This document shows, piece by piece, positions 17,546 to 26,700 of a stretch of 64,000 nt of DNA. Location of the stretch: NCBI RefSeq assembly GCF_000770925.1, contig NZ_JDTK01000010.1, positions 37,524 to 101,523 on the forward strand, given 5' to 3'. Below the pieces are notes generated by a model. It did no database searches. It saw only the letters and a list, made by a program, of their open reading frames with translations, and had not been told where the DNA came from. The translations under genes and the position numbers were made by a program. This DNA is from Bifidobacterium ruminantium DSM 6489 (GTDB taxonomy: Bacteria; Actinomycetota; Actinomycetes; Actinomycetales; Bifidobacteriaceae). Position 1 is the stretch's first letter. Each line of letters starts with the position of its first letter.

Positions 17546-17665
17546 ATGACCAACACCACCACCGATCTGCCCTACAAGAACCCCGACCTGCCCACCCAGG
17601 AACGCATCGCCGATCTGCTCGGGCGCATGACCCTCGAAGAAGGTCGGCCAGATGATGCAGCTTGA
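17546..17665 (+). pseudogene. Frameshifted N-terminus of the GH3 beta-glucosidase
   Basis: From ATG 17546 the frame encodes a normal GH3 N-terminus (DLPTQERIADLLGRMTLEEG) but then leaves the GH3 frame. GH3 proteins read EEKVGQMMQLD here, while the DNA reads GAAGAAGGTCGG near 17636-17645, two bases short. The frame ends at a stop at 17665, overlapping the ATG at 17652 in the main GH3 frame. Confidence 0.75.
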
Positions 17666-19877
17666 CGCGCGCAGCGGCGACTTGGACGACCTGATCGTCA
17701 ACAAGCACGTCGGCTCGATCCTGCACACCTCCCCCGCGGACCTGCCCCGCGCGGTCGAAACCGTGAACACGAAGACCCGTCTCGGCATTCCGCTGATCAT
17801 CGGCGACGACTGCATCCACGGCTATTCCTTCTGGCCCGGCTCCACCATCTTCCCCTCCCAGCTGGGCATGGCCGTGAGCTTCGACCCGGCCAAGGTCCAG
17901 GCCGCGGGCCGCGCCACCGCCGAGGAGGTCTCCGCCACCGGCGCGCATTGGACGTTCTCCCCCGTGCTGTGCATCGCCCGCGACACCCGTTGGGGCCGTG
18001 TGGACGAGACGTTCGGCGAGGATCCGTATCTTATCGGCGAGATGGCCTCCGCCATCGTCAAGGGCTATCAGGGCGGCGCCAAAGCTGGCGAGCCGCTCGC
18101 CAAGGATGCGATTCTGGCCTGCGCCAAGCATTTCGCCGGCTATTCCGAAACCCAGGGCGGACGCGATGCTTCCGAAGCCGACCTGAGCCATCGCAAGCTG
18201 GAATCCTGGTTCCTGCCGCCGTTCGAACGCGTGGCGAAGGAAGGCTGCGGCACCTTCATGCTCGATTACGAATCCATCGACGGCGTACCGGTCACGTTCA
18301 ACAAGTGGCTACTGTCCGACAAGCTGCGCGGCGACTGGAACTACCAGGGCACGCTGATCACCGACTGGGACAACGTCGGCCGTTCCGTGTGGGAGCAGAA
18401 GGTCAAGGCCGATTACGTGCAGGCCGCCGCGGACGCGGTCAAGGCCGGCAACGATCTGATCATGACCACGCCGAAGTTCTACGAAGGCGCCATCGAGGCC
18501 GTGAAGACCGGCCTGCTGGATGAATCGCTGATCGATGAGGCCGTGTCCCGCATTCTCGCACTCAAGTTCCGTCTGGGATTGTTCGAAGATCCACGCCTGC
18601 CCGACGAGCAGCGCATCAAAACGGTCATCGGCTCCAAGACCCATCAGGAGCTCAACCTGCAGATCGCCCGCGAATCCGTGGCGTTGCTCAAGAACAATGG
18701 CGCACTGCCGTTCGCCGCAACCGCAGGCAAGCGCATCGCCGTCGTGGGCCCGCTGGCCGACGACGCCCAGGAACAGCTGGGCGATTGGGCCGGCAATTCC
18801 GGCCAGGTCAATTGGATGCCGGAAGGCCAGCCGCGCGGCATGATTACCACCATCCTTGACGGATTCAAGCAGCTTGCGCCCGAAGGATGCGAGGTCGTGT
18901 ATTCGCGCGGCACGAACATCATCGACCTGGTGGACGATCCGGAAGGCGAGTTCTATCCGGACGGCCAGCCTCGCCCGAAGCTCGCCGTCTCCGCCAAATT
19001 CGACCAGCAGCTACTGGATGAGGCGGTGGACAACGCGCGTCATTCCGATCTTGTCGTCGCCGTCGTGGGCGATGTGGTGCAGCTGGTCGGCGAGACCTGC
19101 TCCACCGCCACGCTGGAACTGCTCGGAGGGCAGAACGCCATGCTCGAGGCGCTTGCCAACGTGGCCCGCGAGACCGGCAAGCCGCTGGTCGTGGTGCTGA
19201 TGAGCTCCAAGCCGCAGGTGATGCCGGCATGCGTGATCGGCACCAATGGCGTGATCGTGGACGAATCCGCGGCCGATGGCGTCAGCGCGTTCATGTGGGC
19301 ACCGAATCCGGGCATGAAGGGCGGCCAAGCCATCGCGGAGATCATCCTCGGCAAGACCGAGCCGAGCGGCAGGCTTCCGATCACCTTCCCGCGCCATGCC
19401 GGACAGCTGCCTGTCTACTACAACCAGATCCGTGGCCAGCATGGCAACTGGTACGCCGATCTCACGCAGGATCCGGCATTCGCGTTCGGCGAGGGTCTGG
19501 GCTACACGACCTTCGCATATGGCGAGCCGACCATCACCAACGCCCCCACCTCCGGCACGTTCACCACCGACGACACCGTGCACGCCGAAATCACCCTCAC
19601 CAACACCGGCGAGCGCAAGGGCACCGAAGTCGTGCAGGCCTACATCGGCGACATCGTGACCTCGTACAGTTGGACGGACCGCGAACTCAAGGCGTTCCAG
19701 CGCGTGGAGCTCGAACCGGGCGAAACCAAGACCGTCGGGTTCGATATTCCGGTCGCGGATTGCACCATCGTCGACCCGGACGCCAACCGCATCGTGGAGC
19801 CGGGCGAGTTCGAGGTGCTGATCGGCCATTCGAGCCGTCGCAAGGATCTCAAGCGGACCACGTTCACCGTGGCGTGA
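17652..19877 (+). CDS. GH3 beta-glucosidase (main frame, lacks first ~36 residues)
   Basis: 741-codon frame with a nearly complete GH3 enzyme. The TIM barrel includes GDDCIHGYSFWPGST, CAKHFAGYSETQGGRD (the KH dyad) and the nucleophile Asp in LITDWDNVGR. The (alpha/beta)6 domain (ESVALLKNNGALPF) and the C-terminal FnIII-like domain ending LIGHSSRRKDLKRTT follow. It would hydrolyse beta-glucosides in the cytosol. The natural N-terminus lies in another frame (17546-17665). Translation may restart at ATG 17652, which has GAAGG eight bases upstream and overlaps the upstream stop; otherwise the gene is dead. Convergent with the TetR gene at 20013. Confidence 0.88.
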   Translation: MMQLDARSGDLDDLIVNKHVGSILHTSPADLPRAVETVNTKTRLGIPLIIGDDCIHGYSFWPGSTIFPSQLGMAVSFDPAKVQAAGRATAEEVSATGAHWTFSPVLCIARDTRWGRVDETFGEDPYLIGEMASAIVKGYQGGAKAGEPLAKDAILACAKHFAGYSETQGGRDASEADLSHRKLESWFLPPFERVAKEGCGTFMLDYESIDGVPVTFNKWLLSDKLRGDWNYQGTLITDWDNVGRSVWEQKVKADYVQAAADAVKAGNDLIMTTPKFYEGAIEAVKTGLLDESLIDEAVSRILALKFRLGLFEDPRLPDEQRIKTVIGSKTHQELNLQIARESVALLKNNGALPFAATAGKRIAVVGPLADDAQEQLGDWAGNSGQVNWMPEGQPRGMITTILDGFKQLAPEGCEVVYSRGTNIIDLVDDPEGEFYPDGQPRPKLAVSAKFDQQLLDEAVDNARHSDLVVAVVGDVVQLVGETCSTATLELLGGQNAMLEALANVARETGKPLVVVLMSSKPQVMPACVIGTNGVIVDESAADGVSAFMWAPNPGMKGGQAIAEIILGKTEPSGRLPITFPRHAGQLPVYYNQIRGQHGNWYADLTQDPAFAFGEGLGYTTFAYGEPTITNAPTSGTFTTDDTVHAEITLTNTGERKGTEVVQAYIGDIVTSYSWTDRELKAFQRVELEPGETKTVGFDIPVADCTIVDPDANRIVEPGEFEVLIGHSSRRKDLKRTTFTVA

Positions 19878-19937
19878 ATGGTTCCAGCTTGGTAGTGGTC
19901 GGCGATCGTCATCGATGGTCGGCCTCTACCGGCGACT

Positions 19938-19974
19938 TTTTTTGGGGGGGGCAGCCATCAGACTGCCCCCAAAT
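19938..19974. terminator. Terminator between convergent GH3 and tetR genes
   Basis: Stem of TTTGGGGG(GGG)CAG with CTGCCCCCAAA and an 8-nt loop, preceded by a T-run on the plus strand. Confidence 0.65.
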
Positions 19975-20012
19975 TCATGTGCGAATCATCATATGCGGAT
20001 CATCGGCGGGAA

Positions 20013-20648
20013 TCAGCGATAGGAGTCCCACAATGGTGCGGGGAACAGCATGTTCTCCATTTCTGCCCACTCGCCGCACAAATCGACTTCCGGTTCGCGC
20101 AGCCACCACAGCTGGATGCCGTCCATGATCTCCATGGCTTTGCGCACCACTGGCCGCATGCTGTCGGCCCATGTGCCCAATTGCGGCGGAACCACCCATG
20201 GGTATTTCGAATAGTGCTCCCAAATACCGTCCATGCGTTCCATGAATTCGTCATGCAATGGATGGTCCGGATTCAGCGATTCCGCCGACAGCACGGTGAA
20301 CAGCTGCACCATCATGCGCCGGCGCGAATTGTGTTTCACCAGGTAGCGCAAGTACGCGGGGAAATGCGGCGCGGACGGGTCGCTGCCCGGCATGCCCGAA
20401 GAGAAGAAGTCCTCCGGCGTGCCGGTCTGTCCGTAGTATTCGTCGAACACCAACGCCAGCATTGTGTCTTTGTTGTCGACGTATCGTAGCACGCCTTGTT
20501 TGGAGATGCCGACCCGATCGGCCACGTCTTGGATCGAAATGCCGTTGTATCCGCGTTCGCTGATGAGCTGCACTGCCGCATCCAGTACTTCCGCACGACG
20601 CTCCTGCGGCGATTTGCGGGTACGTTTCGAAGTCTCTTCCTCTGCCAT
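20013..20648 (-). CDS. TetR/AcrR-family transcriptional regulator
   Basis: 211-residue regulator. The N-terminal helix-turn-helix (GISIQDVADRVGISKQGVLRYV) is typical of TetR. The C-terminal ligand domain has the pattern MDGIQLWWLREPEVDL found in regulators of sugar genes in bifidobacteria, and it matches the remnant at 12567-12695. The start at 20648 gives the standard short TetR N-terminus. It lies ten bases after the GH5 gene on the same strand and is convergent with the GH3 gene, so it probably controls one or both glucosidases. Confidence 0.9.
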   Translation of the reverse strand: MAEEETSKRTRKSPQERRAEVLDAAVQLISERGYNGISIQDVADRVGISKQGVLRYVDNKDTMLALVFDEYYGQTGTPEDFFSSGMPGSDPSAPHFPAYLRYLVKHNSRRRMMVQLFTVLSAESLNPDHPLHDEFMERMDGIWEHYSKYPWVVPPQLGTWADSMRPVVRKAMEIMDGIQLWWLREPEVDLCGEWAEMENMLFPAPLWDSYR

Positions 20649-20658
20649 GGTTCCGAGT

Positions 20659-21897
20659 CTAATGCCCTTTGCTTCGATTGCCGTTGATTGACGGCGCCGA
20701 TGACATGTCATCGTGGGGTGTATCTGACCGCATCCATCCGTGACGCCATACGCGGGTCAGGTCCCATGCCTCGAGATTGCCGCCGTTGCGCGGATCTCGC
20801 GGCGGTTTTCCCTCACCACTGCCCGGTTTCGCGGAGCGTGCAAGCTGGTAGCTCCAATAGATCTGTCCTGCTGATGCGTTCCATGCCGCGCGTTGCAACC
20901 GTGACACTTGGCGGTATGCGTCCGCCCGGTTTTGGCTGCGCGGGGCCCACCGGTTCTCCACGCACCACTCGCCCACAAGCACGGGGATATGGCGGGCCGC
21001 CGAACGGATGGCGATGCCGCGCGCGCCCACCAGCATCCGGTACAGCCATGGCAGGTGCCGCGATTGCAGGTACAGTCGGCTCGCTGGCCCCGCGAACAAC
21101 GGCTCCTCCATCGCGATGAGATATTGATGGGTGTCGAGCATGACGTTGCGCATGCCGGCGCGACGGAACCAATCGCCCCAGCGGAGTAGTCGGAAGCCGT
21201 CATGGAATACGATTACGGTTTCCGGACGCAGTACGGCGCGCAATCGGATGTAGGCGTCGCGGTAGAAGCGCTTCAGAAAGCGCAGTGGGATATGCGTGCT
21301 GCCGGAGGCTTCGCGGGGGTTCTTCGCCGTGTTCGTCGAGCCATGGAACACCGACCAGCTCACTGGTTCGTTGAGCACTTCGATGCTGTGCAGGGCCGGT
21401 TCGTCGCGGTATCGGTGAGCCAATCGTTCCAGCACGCCCAGCGCGTATTCCACCAAGTCCGGATTCTGCGCCCATTTGCATACGCCCGTCAGGCCGCCGT
21501 TGTCGAAACCATTCTGTGAACCGGGCACGGTGTGCAGGTCGAGCATGATCTTCAGCCCCGTCTCCCGCGCCCAACGGAACGCACGGTCGAGGTATGCGAC
21601 GCAACCCGGATGCCCAGGCCAGTCGCCGAAGATGAAATACGGCACTGGGATGCGCACGAGATTGAGCCCATGGTCGGCGATGATGCGGAAATCCTCCAGG
21701 GTGATGTAGGTGTCGCGGTGCCGACGTAGCCCCTCGGCAAGATTCCGTTCGGACCAGAGAGCGCCATGTGTGCGGTGCATCCAAATTTCGTCATCTTCGG
21801 CAGTGCGGACGAACGGTTCCGGATCCATCCATTTCTCCAGCACCAGCCAGTTGCCGAGGTTCACGCCGTCGATTCGCTCGTCGATGCCCAGCACCAT
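20659..21897 (-). CDS. GH5-family glycosidase (exo-beta-1,3-glucanase-like)
   Basis: About 412 residues, no signal peptide. The GH5 TIM barrel begins with the exo-1,3-beta-glucanase hallmark GVNLGNWLVLEKWMDP. It has the LVRIPVPYFIF strand, the acid/base Glu in EVLNEPVSW, HQYLIAMEEPL, and the nucleophile Glu in PVLVGEWCVENRW. It should cleave beta-glucosidic bonds of imported gluco-oligosaccharides in the cytosol. The start at 21897 is preferred because GGAAAGGCGGTGAG precedes it; an ATG at 21951 has no ribosome site. Probably transcribed with the TetR gene that follows it. Confidence 0.88.
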   Translation of the reverse strand: MVLGIDERIDGVNLGNWLVLEKWMDPEPFVRTAEDDEIWMHRTHGALWSERNLAEGLRRHRDTYITLEDFRIIADHGLNLVRIPVPYFIFGDWPGHPGCVAYLDRAFRWARETGLKIMLDLHTVPGSQNGFDNGGLTGVCKWAQNPDLVEYALGVLERLAHRYRDEPALHSIEVLNEPVSWSVFHGSTNTAKNPREASGSTHIPLRFLKRFYRDAYIRLRAVLRPETVIVFHDGFRLLRWGDWFRRAGMRNVMLDTHQYLIAMEEPLFAGPASRLYLQSRHLPWLYRMLVGARGIAIRSAARHIPVLVGEWCVENRWAPRSQNRADAYRQVSRLQRAAWNASAGQIYWSYQLARSAKPGSGEGKPPRDPRNGGNLEAWDLTRVWRHGWMRSDTPHDDMSSAPSINGNRSKGH

Positions 21898-21992
21898 GCG
21901 TCTCACCGCCTTTCCACGCGGGGTTTCGCCCGACTTGCCGTTTCCGCCCATTCAAAAACTAAACAGCCCAAGCCCAAAACCCTATTCAGCCC

Positions 21993-22039
21993 AATGAGCC
22001 AAGGAACCGCACGATATCCGCAACGTTCCTTGGCCCATT
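21993..22039. terminator. Hairpin downstream of gshA-like gene
   Basis: Arms GCCAAGGAAC (21998-22007) and GTTCCTTGGC (22025-22034), extended to 15 nt with one mismatch, inside the 369-bp gap between the GH5 and glutamate-cysteine ligase genes. No strong T-run. The rest of this gap holds only the small remnant noted at 22133-22210. Confidence 0.5.
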
Positions 22040-22132
22040 GTATGCGTCCCGCAAGCGGCCACACGGCCGATCGGAATCGGATTATGGCCGGATCAGGGTC
22101 GTTGAATGATTGTGGTGGCCGGGCGGTCGGGA

Positions 22133-22210
22133 TCAGTCGACGGGCTTCTCATAGCCTTCACGGGTCTCCCACTCCAAGCTGACGATGTACTTCTTGCCAC
22201 ATTCAAAACC
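22133..22210 (-). pseudogene. Short C-terminal gene remnant, unidentified
   Basis: A minus-strand frame reading GFECGKKYIVSLEWETREGY and ending EKPVD-stop at 22133 has coding-like codon use but is closed by a stop just upstream and has no start. It looks like the tail of a lost gene. I cannot name the family. Confidence 0.3.
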
Positions 22211-22266
22211 ACTTCGAGATCACATTCAGTCAGCCTCGGCCAACCAAAAAAATTCGAAAAGCAGTT

Positions 22267-23538
22267 TTACTCTTGGAAGACGTCCGGATGCTTCGGATCG
22301 CCCGGCTCGTCGGCGAGAACGCCCTCGAGTCCCAGGAACTCCTGCCAGAATTCGAGCGAATTGCCGTATGGGGAGGCTTGGCGTCCGCGCGCCTGCAGAT
22401 TCGCCTTCGCTTCGAACACGTCCTCCTCGCGAATGCCGTCGAAGTAGCTTTCCAAACGTTCGAGATTCGCCGGATCATAGAACAATGAGCCGATGATTTC
22501 CGTAAGGCGTTCCGCACGAGCCACCGGCAGCGAATCCCAATGACGGAATTCGATGAAGTTCTTCAATCGCACGTCGTTGAAATGGGTGGAGATCACATGG
22601 TTGATCTCGTACGCGTTGAGCTCGCGGTCCGGATACACGTCGTTCGCGTTCTCATAGAACGCCGGATGGTGCAGATCGGTGCCGGGCACCGCCAATGCCT
22701 CCGGAGTGTGCGTCAAATCGGCGAACATCATCGGCGTGGACAGCACGTCCACCGCGTAATCCTCCCAGCCGAAACGCGGATCGAACAGTCCCGGGATGAC
22801 GTTCGTACGCTGGAAATCGAGATAATCCCACATACGCTGGCGCAGCAGCGGATACGGATTCTCACGACCTTCGAAATACGGAGTGTTGCGGAAGAACCAT
22901 GCCAGAATCGGGCCGACGATCGTGCCGAGACGCAGCTTGGTGATAGCGTCCTTTTCCGAAACGTAGTCGATGCTGACCTGCGTCGAAGCGGAGCATCGCA
23001 TCATGCACGGACCGAATTGGCCGACGCGGCCGAGATAGGCGGTCATCGCCTTGTAACGATCCTTCGGATTCACGGGAATGTCGACGTAGCTGGATTTCGG
23101 CTGGTAGCCGTAATTCACCAGTCGGAAGCCGAGCTCGCCGAGAATCGGGTCGACCTCCCTGCAGAACGTGCCGTAGATCCGGGAAAGCTCCTCCGGCTTG
23201 TGCAGGATGCCAATCGACGTCTCCAATTGTCCGCCTGGTTCCAGCGAAACGGAGATGCCTTCGCGCGCGAGACCGACCAGACGTCCGTTCTCCCAGTATT
23301 CCTTGTTTTCGTCGTAATACGGGCGGATGCGGTTGAGCAGCGCCTCGATGCCGTTTTCCTCGTAATAGTTCACGGCGGTGTCGTCGCTGTTGTGCACTGG
23401 AAGATGTTCGATTTCCACACCGAAACCACCGGTGCCACGATCCCGGCAACCGGATTCGAAGAATTTGACCAAGCTTTCCACATGCTTCGGGTTCGGCTCG
23501 GTGAGCAGATGCGCATAAGTGATTTTCGGCGTTGTCAT
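22267..23538 (-). CDS. Glutamate-cysteine ligase, GCS2/plant-type family
   Basis: 423-residue ATP-dependent ligase that would join L-glutamate and L-cysteine to gamma-glutamylcysteine. It has the family pattern GGFGVEIEHLPV near the N-terminus, SVSLEPGGQLETS (glutamate and metal binding), MMRCSASTQVSIDY and EFRHWDSLPVARAERL. The start at 23538 has AGGA about 8 bases upstream; a second ATG sits three codons earlier. No gshB or other glutathione gene is visible nearby. The product may serve as a thiol buffer or be a related dipeptide. Confidence 0.85.
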   Translation of the reverse strand: MTTPKITYAHLLTEPNPKHVESLVKFFESGCRDRGTGGFGVEIEHLPVHNSDDTAVNYYEENGIEALLNRIRPYYDENKEYWENGRLVGLAREGISVSLEPGGQLETSIGILHKPEELSRIYGTFCREVDPILGELGFRLVNYGYQPKSSYVDIPVNPKDRYKAMTAYLGRVGQFGPCMMRCSASTQVSIDYVSEKDAITKLRLGTIVGPILAWFFRNTPYFEGRENPYPLLRQRMWDYLDFQRTNVIPGLFDPRFGWEDYAVDVLSTPMMFADLTHTPEALAVPGTDLHHPAFYENANDVYPDRELNAYEINHVISTHFNDVRLKNFIEFRHWDSLPVARAERLTEIIGSLFYDPANLERLESYFDGIREEDVFEAKANLQARGRQASPYGNSLEFWQEFLGLEGVLADEPGDPKHPDVFQE

Positions 23539-23638
23539 AGTGGTCATCCTAACGAAGATCGGTATCCGCAACGCAGACGTCGCTATACGGAAAATCGATA
23601 ACCGCCCATCACTCCCCGTCGGTTCGTTCGCATGCTTT

Positions 23639-23731
23639 CTGCCAAACCGACGGTGAGCGACCTCTCAGCGTCGGTTTGGCAGCATGATTGATACCAAACC
23701 GACGCTTGCACGCCCCTCAGCGTCGGTTTGG
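23639..23731. repeat. Two tandem hairpins sharing one 11-14 nt stem
   Basis: CTGCCAAACCGACG / CGTCGGTTTGGCAG forms a 14-bp stem (23639-23682). CCAAACCGACG / CGTCGGTTTGG repeats at 23694-23731 with a similar loop ending CCCCTCAG or CCTCTCAG. The spacing between units is 52 bp. Located between the gshA-like gene and the activase gene, on the 3' side of the latter. Confidence 0.75.
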
Positions 23732-23745
23732 CGGAAAGTTGGCGA

Positions 23746-26700
23746 TTAGGCGGCTTTTTCGCTGTCGCGCGCGGTTTCAGCGGCGCTCTTGGCCTCCTCG
23801 GCGGCGCGGGCCGCCTTTTTGGCGGCGGAAATCATCAGCTTGATGCGGTTGAGCTGGTTCGCTTCGGATGCGCCCGGATCGTAGTCGATGGACACGATGT
23901 TGGCTTCCGGGTACAGTCGGCGGATCTTGCCGAACATGCCACGGCCCGTCACATGGTTCGGCAGGCAGGCGAACGGCTGCGCGCACACCACGTTCGGGCA
24001 GCCCGATTCGATGAGCTCAAGAATCTCGGCGGTCAGCAGCCAGCCCTCGCCGGCCTGCACGCCCACGGATGTCACCTCGCCGGCCTTCTTGACCAGTTCC
24101 GGCATCGGCAGATCCTGCGAGAACTTGCCATGCGCCAAACTGATCGCCTCGCGTACCGGCGCGTTGTACAGGTCAAGCCCCTTGCGCATCAGCGCATAGC
24201 CGAGCTTGTTGCCGCCCATGCCGAGGTAATGCTCGTTCCAATCGGAAATGTACGGACGGGTGGTCATGAATTCCATGATGCCCGGCACCACGGCCTCGCA
24301 ATCCTGCGATTCGATGACGTCCACCACGTGGTTGTTGGCGTCCGGCTGGTACTTGACGAGAATCTCGCCGACCACGCCGACGCGCACCTTGCGGGGCTCG
24401 TCCTTCAGCGGCAGCGCGTCGAACGACTTGACGATCTCCTTGACAAGCGTCGGATACGGCAGGTATCCCTTGCCGATGAACTTGCGCGCGGTCTTGGAAT
24501 GGCCGTGGTGTTCGAGCGTCTCGCGCACGATGGTGTCCCACGTATGGTACAGCTTGTTCGCGCTACCCGGCGTCACCTCGTACGGGCGCACACGGTACAG
24601 GCACTTCATCAGCAGATCGCCGATGATCAATGCCTTGATGGCGCGGTGCAGCAGCGCCGGCGTGGCTTTGAAGCCAGGATTGTCCTCGATGCCCTGCGTG
24701 GAGATGGCGATCACCGGGATCTGCGGATAGCCGGCATCCACCAGCGCCTTGCGGATCAGGCCGAAGTAGTTGGTGGCACGGCACATGCCACCGGTCTGCG
24801 TGATCGCAAGCGCGGTGTGGTCCGGATCGTATTTGCCTTCCAGAATCGCGTCCACCAGCTGGCCGATGACCATGATGGCCGGGTAGCAGGCGTCGTTGTT
24901 CACGTATTTGAGGCCGGTTTCGACGTCCTCTCGGCTGGCATGCTTGAGGATGTCGAACTTGTAGCCGCCGGAACGAATCACGGATTCCACCAGCGAGAAG
25001 TGGATCGGGCTCATCTGCGGGGCCACGATGGTGTAGTCCTTCATGTCCTTGCCGAACGGGATGCGGTTCGCATACTTGGACATGGCGGCCGTGTTGTGGG
25101 CGGATCCGCCATTGCCGGCCGCGCGCTTGGATGCGGCGGTGACCGCTTCGGTGAGTTTCGGATTGGCTTTCATGACGGTGTCGAGCATGACCTGACGTCC
25201 CGGAGTCGGCGCCTCGGAACCGGTCTTGCGGAATCCACCGTTCTTCTTGTTGCGCTCACGCTCTTCGACGGCCGCCTTGAGCGAGCGCAGACGAATCTTC
25301 GCCGCACCTAGGTTGGAGACCTCGTCGATCTTGAGCATGGTGTACACATCGGCCTTATCCGCCAGAATCTCGGACACCTGGTCGGTGGTGATGGCGTCGA
25401 GGCCGCATCCGAAGGAGTTGAGCTGTACGAGTTCGAGTCCCGGATAGGACGCCACGAAGTTGGCCGCCGCGTACAGACGCGCGTGGTAGGCCCACTGGTT
25501 GGTGACGCGCAGCGGCATTTTGGTGACCTTGCGGTCGTCGACGTGGCGGAAGCCGTTGGCGTTCTTCTTGCGCGGGTCCTCTTCGCCTTCGGCGAGGAAT
25601 TCGCTCAGGTTGAGCTTCTCCCCCGGCTGCAGCTCGCAGATGGAATCCTCGGAAAGCACCACCATGCCGAGCGCGCAGATGGTTTCCGGAATGCCGTGGT
25701 TGATCTCCGGGTCGACGTGGTATGGACGGCCAGCCAGCACGATGCCCTTGCAATCGTGCTCCTTCATATAGGCAAGGGCCTTCAGGCCTTCCATCTGCAC
25801 GTCATGCTTGAACACCTCGTTTTCGGCGTAGGCGGCCTTGACCGCGGTCTCGGCCTCCTCGCGGGTCACGTTGGCCCAGGCGAATTCCTCGACGATGCGG
25901 TCCACCATGAGCTCATGGTTGGCCATGTTGAAGTACGGGCGCATGTAGCGCACGCCTTCCTCGCGCAGTTCGGGCATGTTCGCGCCGATGACCACAGGAT
26001 AGTTGGCCACCACCGGGCAGTTGTAGTGGTTGTCGGTGTTGGGTACGAAGTCCTCCTCGTAGCTGACGCACGGGTAGAAGATCGTCTTGATACCCTTGTT
26101 GAGCAGCCACTTGATGTGGCCGTGCACGAGTTTGGCCGGGTAGCAGATGTTTTCGGAGGCGATCGATTCGATGCCGGTTTCGAACAGTTCGTGCGAGCTG
26201 CGGCCGGAAATCATCACCTTGAAGCCGAGCGAGGTGAGCAGCGTGAACCAGAACGGGTAGTTCTCGTACATGTTGAGCACACGCGGGATACCAATTTCGC
26301 CGCGGGTGGCCTTCTTGTCGGTCAAACGACGGTAGGCGAAGCAGCGCTTGTACTTGTAGTCGTACAGGTTGGGCCTGTCGGAACGCTGCTTTTTGGAGTC
26401 GCCGCCGCGTTCGCAGCGGTTGCCGGTCACGTAGCGGGAGCCATCCTGGAATGTGGTGATGGTGAGCTTGCAGTGGTTCTGGCACAGCTTGCACACGTCG
26501 CGTTCGGTGGTCATGGACAGGTTGTCGAGTTCGCTGCCGGACACAGTGGCGGACGCGGTGTGCGTGACGCCGTCGATGGTGACGGTATTACCTTCGGCTG
26601 CGTTCGCGTCGCCGTCATCAAGGCCTTCGGCGACGTCGGTGTAGTGCATGCGCGCGGTCAGAGCTGCGCCGTACGCGCCCATCAGGCCGGCGATGTTCGG

